A DNA stretch of 8,625 nt from Thermofilum sp. (GTDB lineage Archaea; Thermoproteota; Thermoprotei; Thermofilales; Thermofilaceae): contig JAJHRM010000104.1 in NCBI GenBank assembly GCA_020832965.1, positions 1 through 8,625 of the forward strand, read 5' to 3'. A program made the translations under genes and the position numbers. This document shows, piece by piece, positions 1 to 5,100 of this stretch. The number at the start of each line of letters is the position of its first letter. Position 1 is the first letter of the stretch. A model generated the notes under the pieces. The model was not told where the DNA came from. It was given only the letters and a program-made list of their open reading frames with translations, and did not search any database.

Positions 1-141
1 GCCATATCTTCTGGAGCCGACACCATAGTCACTGAAGACCTAAAAGACTGGAAGAAAATAAAGAACAAATGGAGACAAATATCTGCGAGATACAGCCTAA
101 AAGAACTGCACGTATACTCGCCTACCCATGGCTTCCTCTAG
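1..141 (+). CDS. PIN-domain (VapC-like) protein, C-terminal part, cut by window edge
   Basis: The first frame is open from base 1 to a TAG at 139-141 and gives 46 residues: it starts AISSGADTIVTEDLKDWKKI and ends with VYSPTHGFL. Ala-x-x-x-Gly-Ala-Asp followed by a hydrophobic strand and T-E-D-L is the usual end of PIN-domain ribonucleases, where the last acidic active-site residue sits in the T-x-D segment, followed by a short strand and a final P-x-x-F-L. PIN proteins of this size class are commonly VapC toxins that cleave RNA with Mg2+. The N-terminal catalytic Asp and any VapB partner lie outside the window. It converges with the RelBE-like remnant on the other strand. The family call rests on motif recognition over a short piece. 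Confidence 0.62.
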   Translation, partial: AISSGADTIVTEDLKDWKKIKNKWRQISARYSLKELHVYSPTHGFL

Positions 142-172
142 CCACGAAGAAACAGCAATCCTAACGCGATAA

Positions 173-379
173 CACGTATTGGAAAATTAATTTTATGCCT
201 CTAATCCGTTAAGAATAAGCGGCACTCCTTCTCGTTAACTAATCTAAAAATCAAACCTCTTATAAGGCACGGGGTCGTTTTGTAATTCTCAGCAGAACCT
301 CTTTGATCCCCGCTTTAACTGAGGGATCAAGCATCTTAATGGATTCCAGTACCCTCCTCTTAGCCTCCAGCCGAAACAT
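173..379 (-). pseudogene. RelE/ParE-like toxin remnant (39-codon ORF at 260-379 plus decayed tail)
   Basis: An ATG at 379-377 shares its A with the TAA stop of the upstream antitoxin-like gene (TAATG), the usual arrangement for translational coupling in toxin-antitoxin operons. The open part (260-379, 39 aa) contains RRVLESIKMLDPSVKAGIKE followed by VLLRITKRPRAL. This matches the two N-terminal helices of RelE-family ribonucleases (K-x-x-x-L-x-x-L-x-P-x-x-x-x-x-I-x-x-x-L and then a P). RelE toxins are about 85-95 aa, so more than half is missing. In the same frame, beyond stops at 260-262, 251-253, 239-241 and 209-211, the sequence still reads RIRGIKLIFQYV (173-208). That resembles the conserved Y-R-x-R-x-G-x-x-R-x-I-Y core strand of the family. 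I infer an inactivated toxin gene. The tail match is short and could be chance. Confidence 0.5.
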
Positions 380-561
380 TATCCAAGAAACCTAAAAACT
401 TCATCCTCCCCTACCAGTTCATCACTAGACTCGATAGCCTCTTTCTCGTCCTCAAGAGGCTCCCCCTCTGGTACAAGTTTCTCAACAAGACTTTTATATA
501 GGAGCCTCAGCTCTTTAAGCTCATCCCTTATTTCCTGCAACAATTCCACAACCTCAGACAT
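379..561 (-). CDS. RelB-like antitoxin, small coiled-coil protein
   Basis: A 60-residue acidic protein starting MSEVVELLQEIRDELKEL. Residues 1-30 form a continuous amphipathic, probably coiled-coil helix, followed by a Pro/Glu/Asp-rich tail. Length, helix-then-acidic-tail layout and partner agree with archaeal aRelB antitoxins, which wrap around RelE. The frame allows an ATG at 579 (adding MIFGSI). I prefer the ATG at 561-559 because a GGGAG Shine-Dalgarno sequence (566-570) lies 4 nt before it. In addition, a TATA box (591-602) puts transcription start near 571, downstream of the longer start. The stop overlaps the start of the truncated toxin. With the toxin broken, the antitoxin may be a relic or may act on other toxins. 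Sequence similarity to RelB is structural rather than strict. Confidence 0.55.
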   Translation of the reverse strand: MSEVVELLQEIRDELKELRLLYKSLVEKLVPEGEPLEDEKEAIESSDELVGEDEVFRFLG

Positions 562-590
562 TATACTCCCAAAAATCATCCACCCAAAAC

Positions 591-602
591 AAATATAAAA
601 AG
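591..602 (-). promoter_or_regulatory. TATA box for the RelB-like gene
   Basis: On the minus strand the sequence reads CTTTTTATATTT, a good archaeal TATA box. Its centre is about 36 nt upstream of the ATG at 561, so transcription should begin about 10 nt before that codon. This leaves room for the GGGAG ribosome binding site. Confidence 0.5.
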
Positions 603-640
603 ACCCCGCCCTTCCCCAACATAAGAAACATTAGTCAGTT

Positions 641-654
641 ATAGCGCGCGCTAT
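641..654. repeat. (GC)n palindrome, copy 1
   Basis: ATAGCGCGCGCTAT is a perfect 14-bp palindrome in the spacer between two divergent genes. It is the cleanest copy of a short repeat (consensus AGCGCGCGCTAT) that recurs seven times between 641 and 3720. Confidence 0.6.
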
Positions 655-708
655 TTCAAAGCCAGAGACGCACCAATCACTAAAACACTGGATCTAGCTT
701 AATGCGTT

Positions 709-730
709 CGACGCGCGCGCGCTATATTTA
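709..730. repeat. (GC)n repeat, copy 2, fused to an AT box
   Basis: A run of five CG/GC steps (ACGCGCGCGCGC) is followed directly by TATATTTA on the + strand, giving a GC block plus a TATA-like block. No start codon lies at the expected 25-30 nt distance, so a promoter role is unproven here. An untranslated RNA start is possible. Confidence 0.5.
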
Positions 731-760
731 GACATAAACCATCCATATAAACAACTTTAG

Positions 761-778
761 TGCTCGCTAAAGCGAGCA
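761..778. repeat. Perfect 8-bp inverted repeat (hairpin)
   Basis: TGCTCGCT and AGCGAGCA are exact complements separated by only AA. The hairpin lies 116 nt upstream of the PaREP1-like gene and 31 nt after the second (GC)n repeat. No T-tract follows it, so it is not an obvious terminator. It could be a protein-binding palindrome. The rest of the 580-893 spacer shows only the promoter elements and repeats listed separately. Confidence 0.5.
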
Positions 779-859
779 GCCACCTGCCTTTTGAACCCAC
801 TTTTGGTAATGCCTAGGATAAAAACACGTACCAGCGGCATGTACTCTTCTTTCTATCGG

Positions 860-870
860 CTTATATTTAT
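860..870 (+). promoter_or_regulatory. TATA box for the PaREP1-like gene at 894
   Basis: CTTATATTTAT is centred about 29 nt before the ATG at 894. Transcription would therefore start at or within a few bases of the start codon (leaderless or near-leaderless), which fits the lack of a strong Shine-Dalgarno sequence. Confidence 0.5.
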
Positions 871-893
871 CTGGGCCATTAACATGGTAGGAC

Positions 894-1304
894 ATGGGGA
901 TCCTAGGCTTGCCTGAAGCTGAGCGCCACCTTGCCCTCGCATCGAGATACTTGGAAGAGGGGAAGACACTAATCGAGAAAAACCCTGTCCAGGCTTCGGA
1001 GAAGCTTTACAAGGCCGCCGAGGAAGCTGTAAAGGCACTCGCTATAGGTCTCGACTTGGAAGACATCCTCAAAACTGTTGATGAGAGGGGCAGGTGGACA
1101 GTCACAGAACTCGAGAAGGCAGTCTCAAGAATATCCAAGAAGCTAGGCGACTGGTTTAGCGCGGCATGGGACAGGGCAAACTACCTACACGTCTGGGGTT
1201 TCCACGAGGCTAAGCTAGACTCAGACGCCGTGAAGGAGAGAATGCCAGATATAGAAAGGATGATTTCAGAAACGAGGAGGATCATCTATGGGAACAACGA
1301 TTAA
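894..1304 (+). CDS. PaREP1/HEPN-like small helical protein
   Basis: A 136-residue, mostly helical protein. The segment at residues 33-49 (QASEKLYKAAEEAVKAL) is the hallmark of the PaREP1 family, first described as a protein repeat family in Pyrobaculum and related to HEPN domains. The second hallmark is the C-terminal W-x-x-A-x-x-L-H-x-x-G-F-H-E stretch at residues 92-105. Here R94-A-N-Y-L-H99 has the R-x4-H spacing of the RNase motif of HEPN toxins, so nuclease activity is possible but inferred. HEPN proteins often pair with a nucleotidyltransferase (MNT) antitoxin. No such partner follows: the only overlapping downstream frame (ATG at 1288) runs 20 codons into a GCGCGC repeat and stops at 1350. 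The start at 894 is supported by the TATA box 29 nt upstream. Family call firm, function uncertain. Confidence 0.75.
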   Translation: MGILGLPEAERHLALASRYLEEGKTLIEKNPVQASEKLYKAAEEAVKALAIGLDLEDILKTVDERGRWTVTELEKAVSRISKKLGDWFSAAWDRANYLHVWGFHEAKLDSDAVKERMPDIERMISETRRIIYGNND

Positions 1305-1330
1305 ACGCATCAAACCATTTAAAAGTTCAT

Positions 1331-1350
1331 CAGGAGCGCGCGCTATCTAG
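1331..1350. repeat. (GC)n repeat, copy 3, ending a short overlapping frame
   Basis: GGAGCGCGCGCTA here is identical over 13 bases to the copy at 3708-3720. It lies 27 nt after the PaREP1-like stop and closes the 20-codon frame that begins with the ATG at 1288 and overlaps the end of that gene. This suggests that a downstream partner gene was lost at the repeat. Confidence 0.55.
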
Positions 1351-1593
1351 AGAATGTCCGCTTACGGGTCGTAGCTAACCCTCATCCCACTCTACTACTC
1401 TCCCCGGGCGCCTCAAGGCAAAGCTGTTTAATAGAACCGCCAAAATAACCTCTTCACCGAACCCTCATAGCCCCCAGTTCAAACGAGGGACAAAGCACCC
1501 TCGATAACACACGTAATGACTAACCGCGCGCGAAGGGGCCCGCTAACTCTCAGGCACTACCTAAATCTAACAATAATTAAAAATTAAATTGTT
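1351..1593. other. Gene-poor stretch with one eroded-looking frame and one (GC)n repeat
   Basis: No convincing gene lies here. On the minus strand, a frame ending at the TAG at 1375-1377 reads EVILAVLLNSFALRRPGRVV and then EWDEG. This looks like real protein sequence, but it has no ATG and is open for only about 30 codons, so it may be a gene tail. The direct repeat AACCCTCAT occurs near 1376 and again near 1459. An ACCGCGCGCGAAG variant of the (GC)n repeat is at 1523-1535. Confidence 0.4.
1567..1593 (-). terminator. AT-rich inverted repeat after the aspartic protease gene
   Basis: Directly after the stop at 1594-1596 the minus strand reads AACAATTTAATTTTTAATTA, then TTGTT. It has complementary arms (AACAAT/ATTGTT) and several T runs. 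Archaeal RNA polymerase terminates on T-rich tracts, so this is a plausible 3' end of the transcript. Confidence 0.4.
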
Positions 1594-1965
1594 TTAGAGC
1601 AGAAATGCCACGCTTTCCTTAAGCTTACCCATAGTATGGTCTACTTCGAGACGTAGCAATCCAAGCGTTGTAACGCCCAAAAGTGCAAAATCCATATCAT
1701 CCGACACCAACATAGGCACAGCCCTCCTCTTACCCATAACCTCTAGAACCCCTATACACTCATCAAGCTCCACAGAGCCCCTAGCCGTCAACACAATGCT
1801 CTTGCCAGTCGCAGGAAACTCAAGCTCTCCAGCAATCTTCCTAGGGATAACAGTGTCCGTAGCCCCCACATCAACAAGAACCCTAACAGGCGCGCCCCTA
1901 CCCGTAAACGGGTTCCTAACAACAGCCTCAACCCATACGTGCCCCACTCCCCGCCTACCCCACAC
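1594..1965 (-). CDS. Retropepsin-like (clan AA) aspartic protease with DVGA active site
   Basis: A small, strand-rich protein of 123 residues. Hydrophobic-V-D32-V-G-A-T-D-T-V-I-P corresponds to the D-[TS]-G-A motif with the following x-x-x-x-P of single-domain retropepsin-like proteases. LLG at 95-97 is the second family motif, hydrophobic-hydrophobic-Gly. Such proteins are common in archaea and act as homodimers with one Asp per subunit; their substrates are largely unknown. Here the usual Thr/Ser after the catalytic Asp is Val, which removes a conserved hydroxyl of the active site. The longest frame starts with GTG at 1965. The family more often begins close to the first strand (G-H-V-W-V), which would favour the GTG at 1947. 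A TTTTAA box at about 1994-2003 fits the longer form. It stands alone, 163 nt after the PaREP1-like gene upstream. Confidence 0.7.
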   Translation of the reverse strand: MWGRRGVGHVWVEAVVRNPFTGRGAPVRVLVDVGATDTVIPRKIAGELEFPATGKSIVLTARGSVELDECIGVLEVMGKRRAVPMLVSDDMDFALLGVTTLGLLRLEVDHTMGKLKESVAFLL

Positions 1966-2128
1966 GCCAGCATAATCAAAGAGCTCTCACACTCTTAAAA
2001 CCTTTACACATCACCAACACTCAAAGGCCCTCCTCCACAATAAACACTAATTCACCTTTCCCATCTCCACGAGGCGCCCCGATCCAACACTAGAGGCACC
2101 TTCAACAACCAAAACTAGTTCCCCAGTT

Positions 2129-2710
2129 TTACACCGCCTTTGTGTATAGCCTATACACCACCTCCTTTACTTCCTCTAGGAGCTTAACAGCTTTATTCCA
2201 GAAATATGTGAATGTATCTCTGTCCAGATCCCCCTCATAGAAGTGCCTATGCAACACCCCGCCCGTCTCCAGAAGATCATAGAAGAGCTCCCTATACTTC
2301 TCCTCCACATTGCTGGTAACATAGTTATAGAGCTTGCCGTGATCCCACCCAGCAACAAATACCCTCTTCAGGGACGCGTGAAGCTTCACCAGAGCCGTCA
2401 CAGCACCCCAAAGCTTCCCAGTCGCCCGCCGAGCATCTCTATCAACCAGCTCCAAGGCTTCGCTAAAGTACCTCTCAAACATCTCCCTGTACCTATCAAC
2501 CCTACCCAGAGGATCCCCCCACCCATTCCTCAAATCATCGACAACATCATCAACGCTCCACCCCGTAGCCCCAGCCAACTCCCTCAAATTAGCCTCATCA
2601 GTCTCGTCCAGAGGCTTCTCTTCGACGAGCTTCCACACCAAGGCAACTAGCCCCGGAAACTCATAGAGAGACTTCAAAAACGCTGTAACCGCTCCATCCA
2701 TCTTCATCAT
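2129..2710 (-). CDS. PaREP1/HEPN-like protein with extra N-terminal domain
   Basis: A 193-residue protein. Residues 75-185 form a helical domain resembling PaREP1/PaREP8 proteins: ALELVDRDARRATGKLWGAV (85-104), then a W-D-H-G-K-L-Y segment near 122-128 and L-H-R-H-F-Y-E-G at 153-160. The last of these aligns with L-H-V-W-G-F-H-E of the first PaREP1-like protein. No R-x4-H is visible, so the RNase motif seen in the other protein is absent. Residues 1-70 are helical and acidic; LRELAGATGWSVDDVVDDLR at 42-61 looks like a small helix-turn-helix-like unit. Three Met codons compete for the start: M1 and M2 are adjacent and M4 follows. A TATATA box 24 nt before M1 supports a leaderless start at 2710. 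Function is unknown. A role in a toxin-antitoxin or defence setting is inferred only from family and neighbours. Confidence 0.65.
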   Translation of the reverse strand: MMKMDGAVTAFLKSLYEFPGLVALVWKLVEEKPLDETDEANLRELAGATGWSVDDVVDDLRNGWGDPLGRVDRYREMFERYFSEALELVDRDARRATGKLWGAVTALVKLHASLKRVFVAGWDHGKLYNYVTSNVEEKYRELFYDLLETGGVLHRHFYEGDLDRDTFTYFWNKAVKLLEEVKEVVYRLYTKAV

Positions 2711-2724
2711 CTCATAAGAATACT

Positions 2725-2744
2725 CGCGCGCTATATAGCGCGCG
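2725..2744 (-). promoter_or_regulatory. 20-bp GC palindrome with TATA box at its centre (repeat copies 4 and 5)
   Basis: CGCGCGCTATATAGCGCGCG is a perfect 20-bp palindrome made of two facing (GC)n repeats. The central TATATA is about 24 nt upstream of the ATG at 2710, the right distance for a leaderless archaeal promoter. The GC arms flank the TATA on both sides, where BRE contacts and a repressor would compete. The palindrome may therefore be both promoter and operator; the operator part is inference. Confidence 0.5.
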
Positions 2745-2749
2745 CTAGT

Positions 2750-2859
2750 AGGGTTCCATATAGTTTTAAATAAGTTACTAACACATTCTCGCTTTAAAAA
2801 CTTTAAAACGTAAAAAAATAGAAAAATTTTAATATTTGCAATTCAGATTTTAGACGTAG
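2750..2859. other. AT-rich spacer before the AT-rich gene
   Basis: This stretch has many A and T runs (for example around 2803-2836) and stop codons in all frames. AATTTTAATATTTG at 2823-2836 is TATA-like for the + strand. However, no start codon in the following frame lies near the expected transcription start. Confidence 0.35.
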
Positions 2860-2967
2860 GTTAAAAGAACACCGTGGGACTATGATAACATAATTATTCT
2901 CTGCGGTCAAGGCTTCTCTAAAAAAGAACTCTCAGATGTAATTAAAGACCCAAATTTCCTCCAAGAC

Positions 2968-3747
2968 ATGTTAAACAAAAGATACGACCTAGATATTCCT
3001 AGACAATTTAGTCATCTTTCAGATGTTCAAACATCTCAGTTATTTTATAAAGCTTCACTAGCTAAAGGAAACATAACAACCATATATGCCGATAAACCTT
3101 TCATAAACCGAAAATTCATAAAATACGTCAGAGCTACATATCTAGACAAAGATCTAAAGGAACAAACTAATCCAAAAACATTCACAGGCGTAAAAGCTCT
3201 AAGCTCTTTAACATATGCAATAAGTGAGAAGAAAAAAGGGCAAAAAGTCCGAGTATGTTGGAAGCTCCACAAAAATAATGACAAAATACAACTAGAGGAG
3301 GGTTGTGCCAAATTTATAAGCTTTACCGCTTTTCACAAGAACCACGTAGATGTAAATTACATCAAAGAACCTAGCGTAAACATTGATTGTGACCTCCAAT
3401 TAGAATTCTTAGAAACCCCAGAGAAGACAAACAAAGAAGACAACAACAATACAAGTATAATCCCATTTTTTAAATACATCCCCTCCTTTACCAAATATCC
3501 ATATATCCCGCCTCCAGTACTTGATCTTATTACTTATTTAAAGCTACAACAAAAGAAAAAAGTCTTGCTTGTCACATTTGGTGGACCCGAACAAAACATT
3601 TTTTTACTCTACTTCATAAACCGCCTAAGGGAAACAATTAAAGACGATTATAGACTCATATTTGATCTCGCCAACGCATGGGACTTTAAATACCTTTTTT
3701 CTCAAACGGAGCGCGCGCTAAGCCCTGGTCAACAACCTCGACCCTAG
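2968..3747 (+). CDS. Unrecognised AT-rich gene, probably truncated at both ends
   Basis: A 259-residue frame that I do not recognise with certainty. It is open from 2860, after a TAG at 2857-2859. The 36 codons before the first ATG (2968) read like protein: a strand NIIILCGQGF followed by a helix, with no ATG, GTG or TTG. I infer that the true start has been lost. Residues 1-170 are rich in Lys, Asn, Thr and Ile. Near residue 193 KKVLLVTFGGPEQNIFLLYF, followed by a helix and RLIFDL, looks like a Rossmann unit. It recalls the donor-side domain of GT-B glycosyltransferases of the MurG type (V-T-F-G-G), but this is only a hint. After residue 246 the sequence enters a GGAGCGCGCGCTA repeat (3708-3720), and the last 13 or so residues (ALSPGQQPRP) look accidental. 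Base composition is far more AT-rich than its neighbours, which suggests transfer. Confidence 0.5.
   Translation: MLNKRYDLDIPRQFSHLSDVQTSQLFYKASLAKGNITTIYADKPFINRKFIKYVRATYLDKDLKEQTNPKTFTGVKALSSLTYAISEKKKGQKVRVCWKLHKNNDKIQLEEGCAKFISFTAFHKNHVDVNYIKEPSVNIDCDLQLEFLETPEKTNKEDNNNTSIIPFFKYIPSFTKYPYIPPPVLDLITYLKLQQKKKVLLVTFGGPEQNIFLLYFINRLRETIKDDYRLIFDLANAWDFKYLFSQTERALSPGQQPRP
3708..3720. repeat. (GC)n repeat at the 3' break of the AT-rich gene
   Basis: GGAGCGCGCGCTA is identical to 1333-1345. To its left the sequence is AT-rich + strand coding; to its right composition changes and minus-strand coding character begins. The repeat thus marks the boundary between two unrelated blocks. Confidence 0.55.
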
Positions 3748-3807
3748 GCTCCAAGGCCCCCTGAAACCTCCCTAACAACGTCCCAAAGCGCATGCTTTAA
3801 AACAAAT
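3721..3807 (-). other. Possible eroded gene tail downstream of the flippase
   Basis: Beyond the flippase stop the minus strand contains two protein-like frames that would join by one frameshift: KYFEFVLKHALWDVVREVSG (about 3759-3818), and LEPRVEVVDQGLA next to the (GC)n repeat. Neither has a credible start. They may be the end of a former downstream gene of the polysaccharide cluster, cut at the repeat, or chance. Confidence 0.25.
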
Positions 3808-5092
3808 TCAAAATATTTTCAGCACCATCCTTGCAAGCTGGTAGACCTCCCCAACCCTAAGAACGCCCATCAAGTGGAGCACAGCCAACAGGCCTAGAAT
3901 AAGTGGGACAGAAAGCAGGGGTCCAAGCATCCAGCCAGCAAGCCCCAACAAGATCACCAAGCCAAGGCGCCAACCGACATACCTCAACGCCACAAGGCAA
4001 CCAGGAAGAGAGCCGGCCGTAAGTGCAAGCCCAGACCCGATCCCCGGCAACACCAATGGGAAAACGGCAGAGGTCACGCCAAGCGAGACAGCATTCAGCA
4101 ACCCAAGCAAAACAAGCTCCCTCCACCTCGCCTCAGCGTTAAGCCTAGCACTAGCAATCGAAACAACACTAGCCATCACAGCGCTCGGAGCCGCCAACGC
4201 GTAGACCAGCGGGCCAACACTGAAGCCCTTTCCAAGCAAAGGGAAAAGCACCGCACTCACTGGGACAGCAGCCACGGCCCCCAGCAACGTGAGGCCTGCA
4301 CCTATCCTCGCACCCTCCCCCAGAACACCCCCATCCCCAGACACGGCCAGGGGCAGGCCAACAGTTGCCAGCCCACTAGAAAAAGACGACACGACGAGAA
4401 CAGCCATGCCAGCAAGGTAAAAAACTCCGGCTTCCCCTGGGCCAGCAACACGGCCAACAAGAACAACACCAAGCGAAGTAGCAAAACCCATAGAAAAGTT
4501 CATCCAGTAGTTCCCAGCAGAAACAACAAAAACACCACCCCAGTCCCCACCCAGCCCAAAGCCAAGCCTCCTAGCAACAAGCAGGACCCCCAAAAAAGTA
4601 GAAACCAACATAGACCAAAAAAACAGCGGGCAAAGCCCCGACCCCAGCCAACACGAGACCAACCTTCAACAAGGCGCCAAAAACCTGGAAAACAAAAACA
4701 GAAACATAGTCACCAACAGCCACAAGCCCCCCAACAACAGGGCCGCCACAAAGCATCAAGGGGACAAGGGCGCCGCCCCACCCATACCCCAAAACAAAGG
4801 CAACAAAGCCACCGGCAACACCCACAACAACACTAGCCAAAAAACCGTCCCAGAAAGCCCCACGCCCACGCAACGGGACACCCCTCAAAACATACTGCCC
4901 AAAGCCAAAATTAAGAAGCCCAGCCACAACACCAGCAACCCCAACCTCGCCCCCAGCCACACCAACCCCAACAGCACCAAAACGCCACGCAACAACAAAC
5001 CAAAAAACAACACCCAAAACACTCACAGCCAAAGAACCAAGACCAAGCCAAAAAGCACCCCTAACCACACGACCAACACCAGTAGACTCCAT
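3808..5092 (-). CDS. Wzx/MurJ-like polysaccharide flippase, split by a +1 frameshift
   Basis: Two overlapping frames together encode one membrane protein of about 427 residues. The N-terminal part runs from the ATG at 5092 (MESTGVGRVVRGAFWLG) to about 4592. The C-terminal part runs from about 4590 to the TGA at 3808-3810. The joint is the run T6G5 (4587-4597): omitting one G gives a smooth FYFFGVLLVARRL. Length, roughly 12 long hydrophobic segments and the start G-x-x-W-L-G-L-G followed by membrane segments fit the MOP flippase superfamily (Wzx, MurJ-like). These proteins move lipid-linked oligosaccharides across the membrane for surface glycans or N-glycosylation. GGGAG lies 2 nt before the ATG. 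CTATACATATTA (5117-5128) puts transcription start near 5097, so the gene has its own promoter. The coding strand is very rich in G and T. The shift may be a sequencing error, a real mutation or slippage. Confidence 0.68.
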
Positions 5093-5100
5093 AACTCCCA

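Noticed and set aside
1470..1490. AGTTCAAAC resembling a tRNA T-loop
   Set aside because: The flanking bases do not form a T-stem, and no acceptor or anticodon arm can be built around it on either strand.
2040..2130. Minus-strand frame reading GELVLVVEGASSVGSGRLVE just past the stop of the 2129-2710 gene
   Set aside because: It has no start codon and only about 30 codons. It may be an eroded gene tail, but I could not assign a family.
2243..2650. + strand frame opposite the second PaREP1-like gene
   Set aside because: Its composition (Pro, Ile, Gln-rich) and lack of any motif mark it as antisense of a well-supported gene.
641..3720. CRISPR array made of the (GC)n repeats
   Set aside because: The repeats are only 12-14 bp and irregularly spaced (tens to about 1200 bp), with genes between them.
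641..3720. Insertion sequence or MITE bounded by the (GC)n palindromes
   Set aside because: No transposase gene, no matching longer terminal repeats and no target-site duplication could be seen around the copies.
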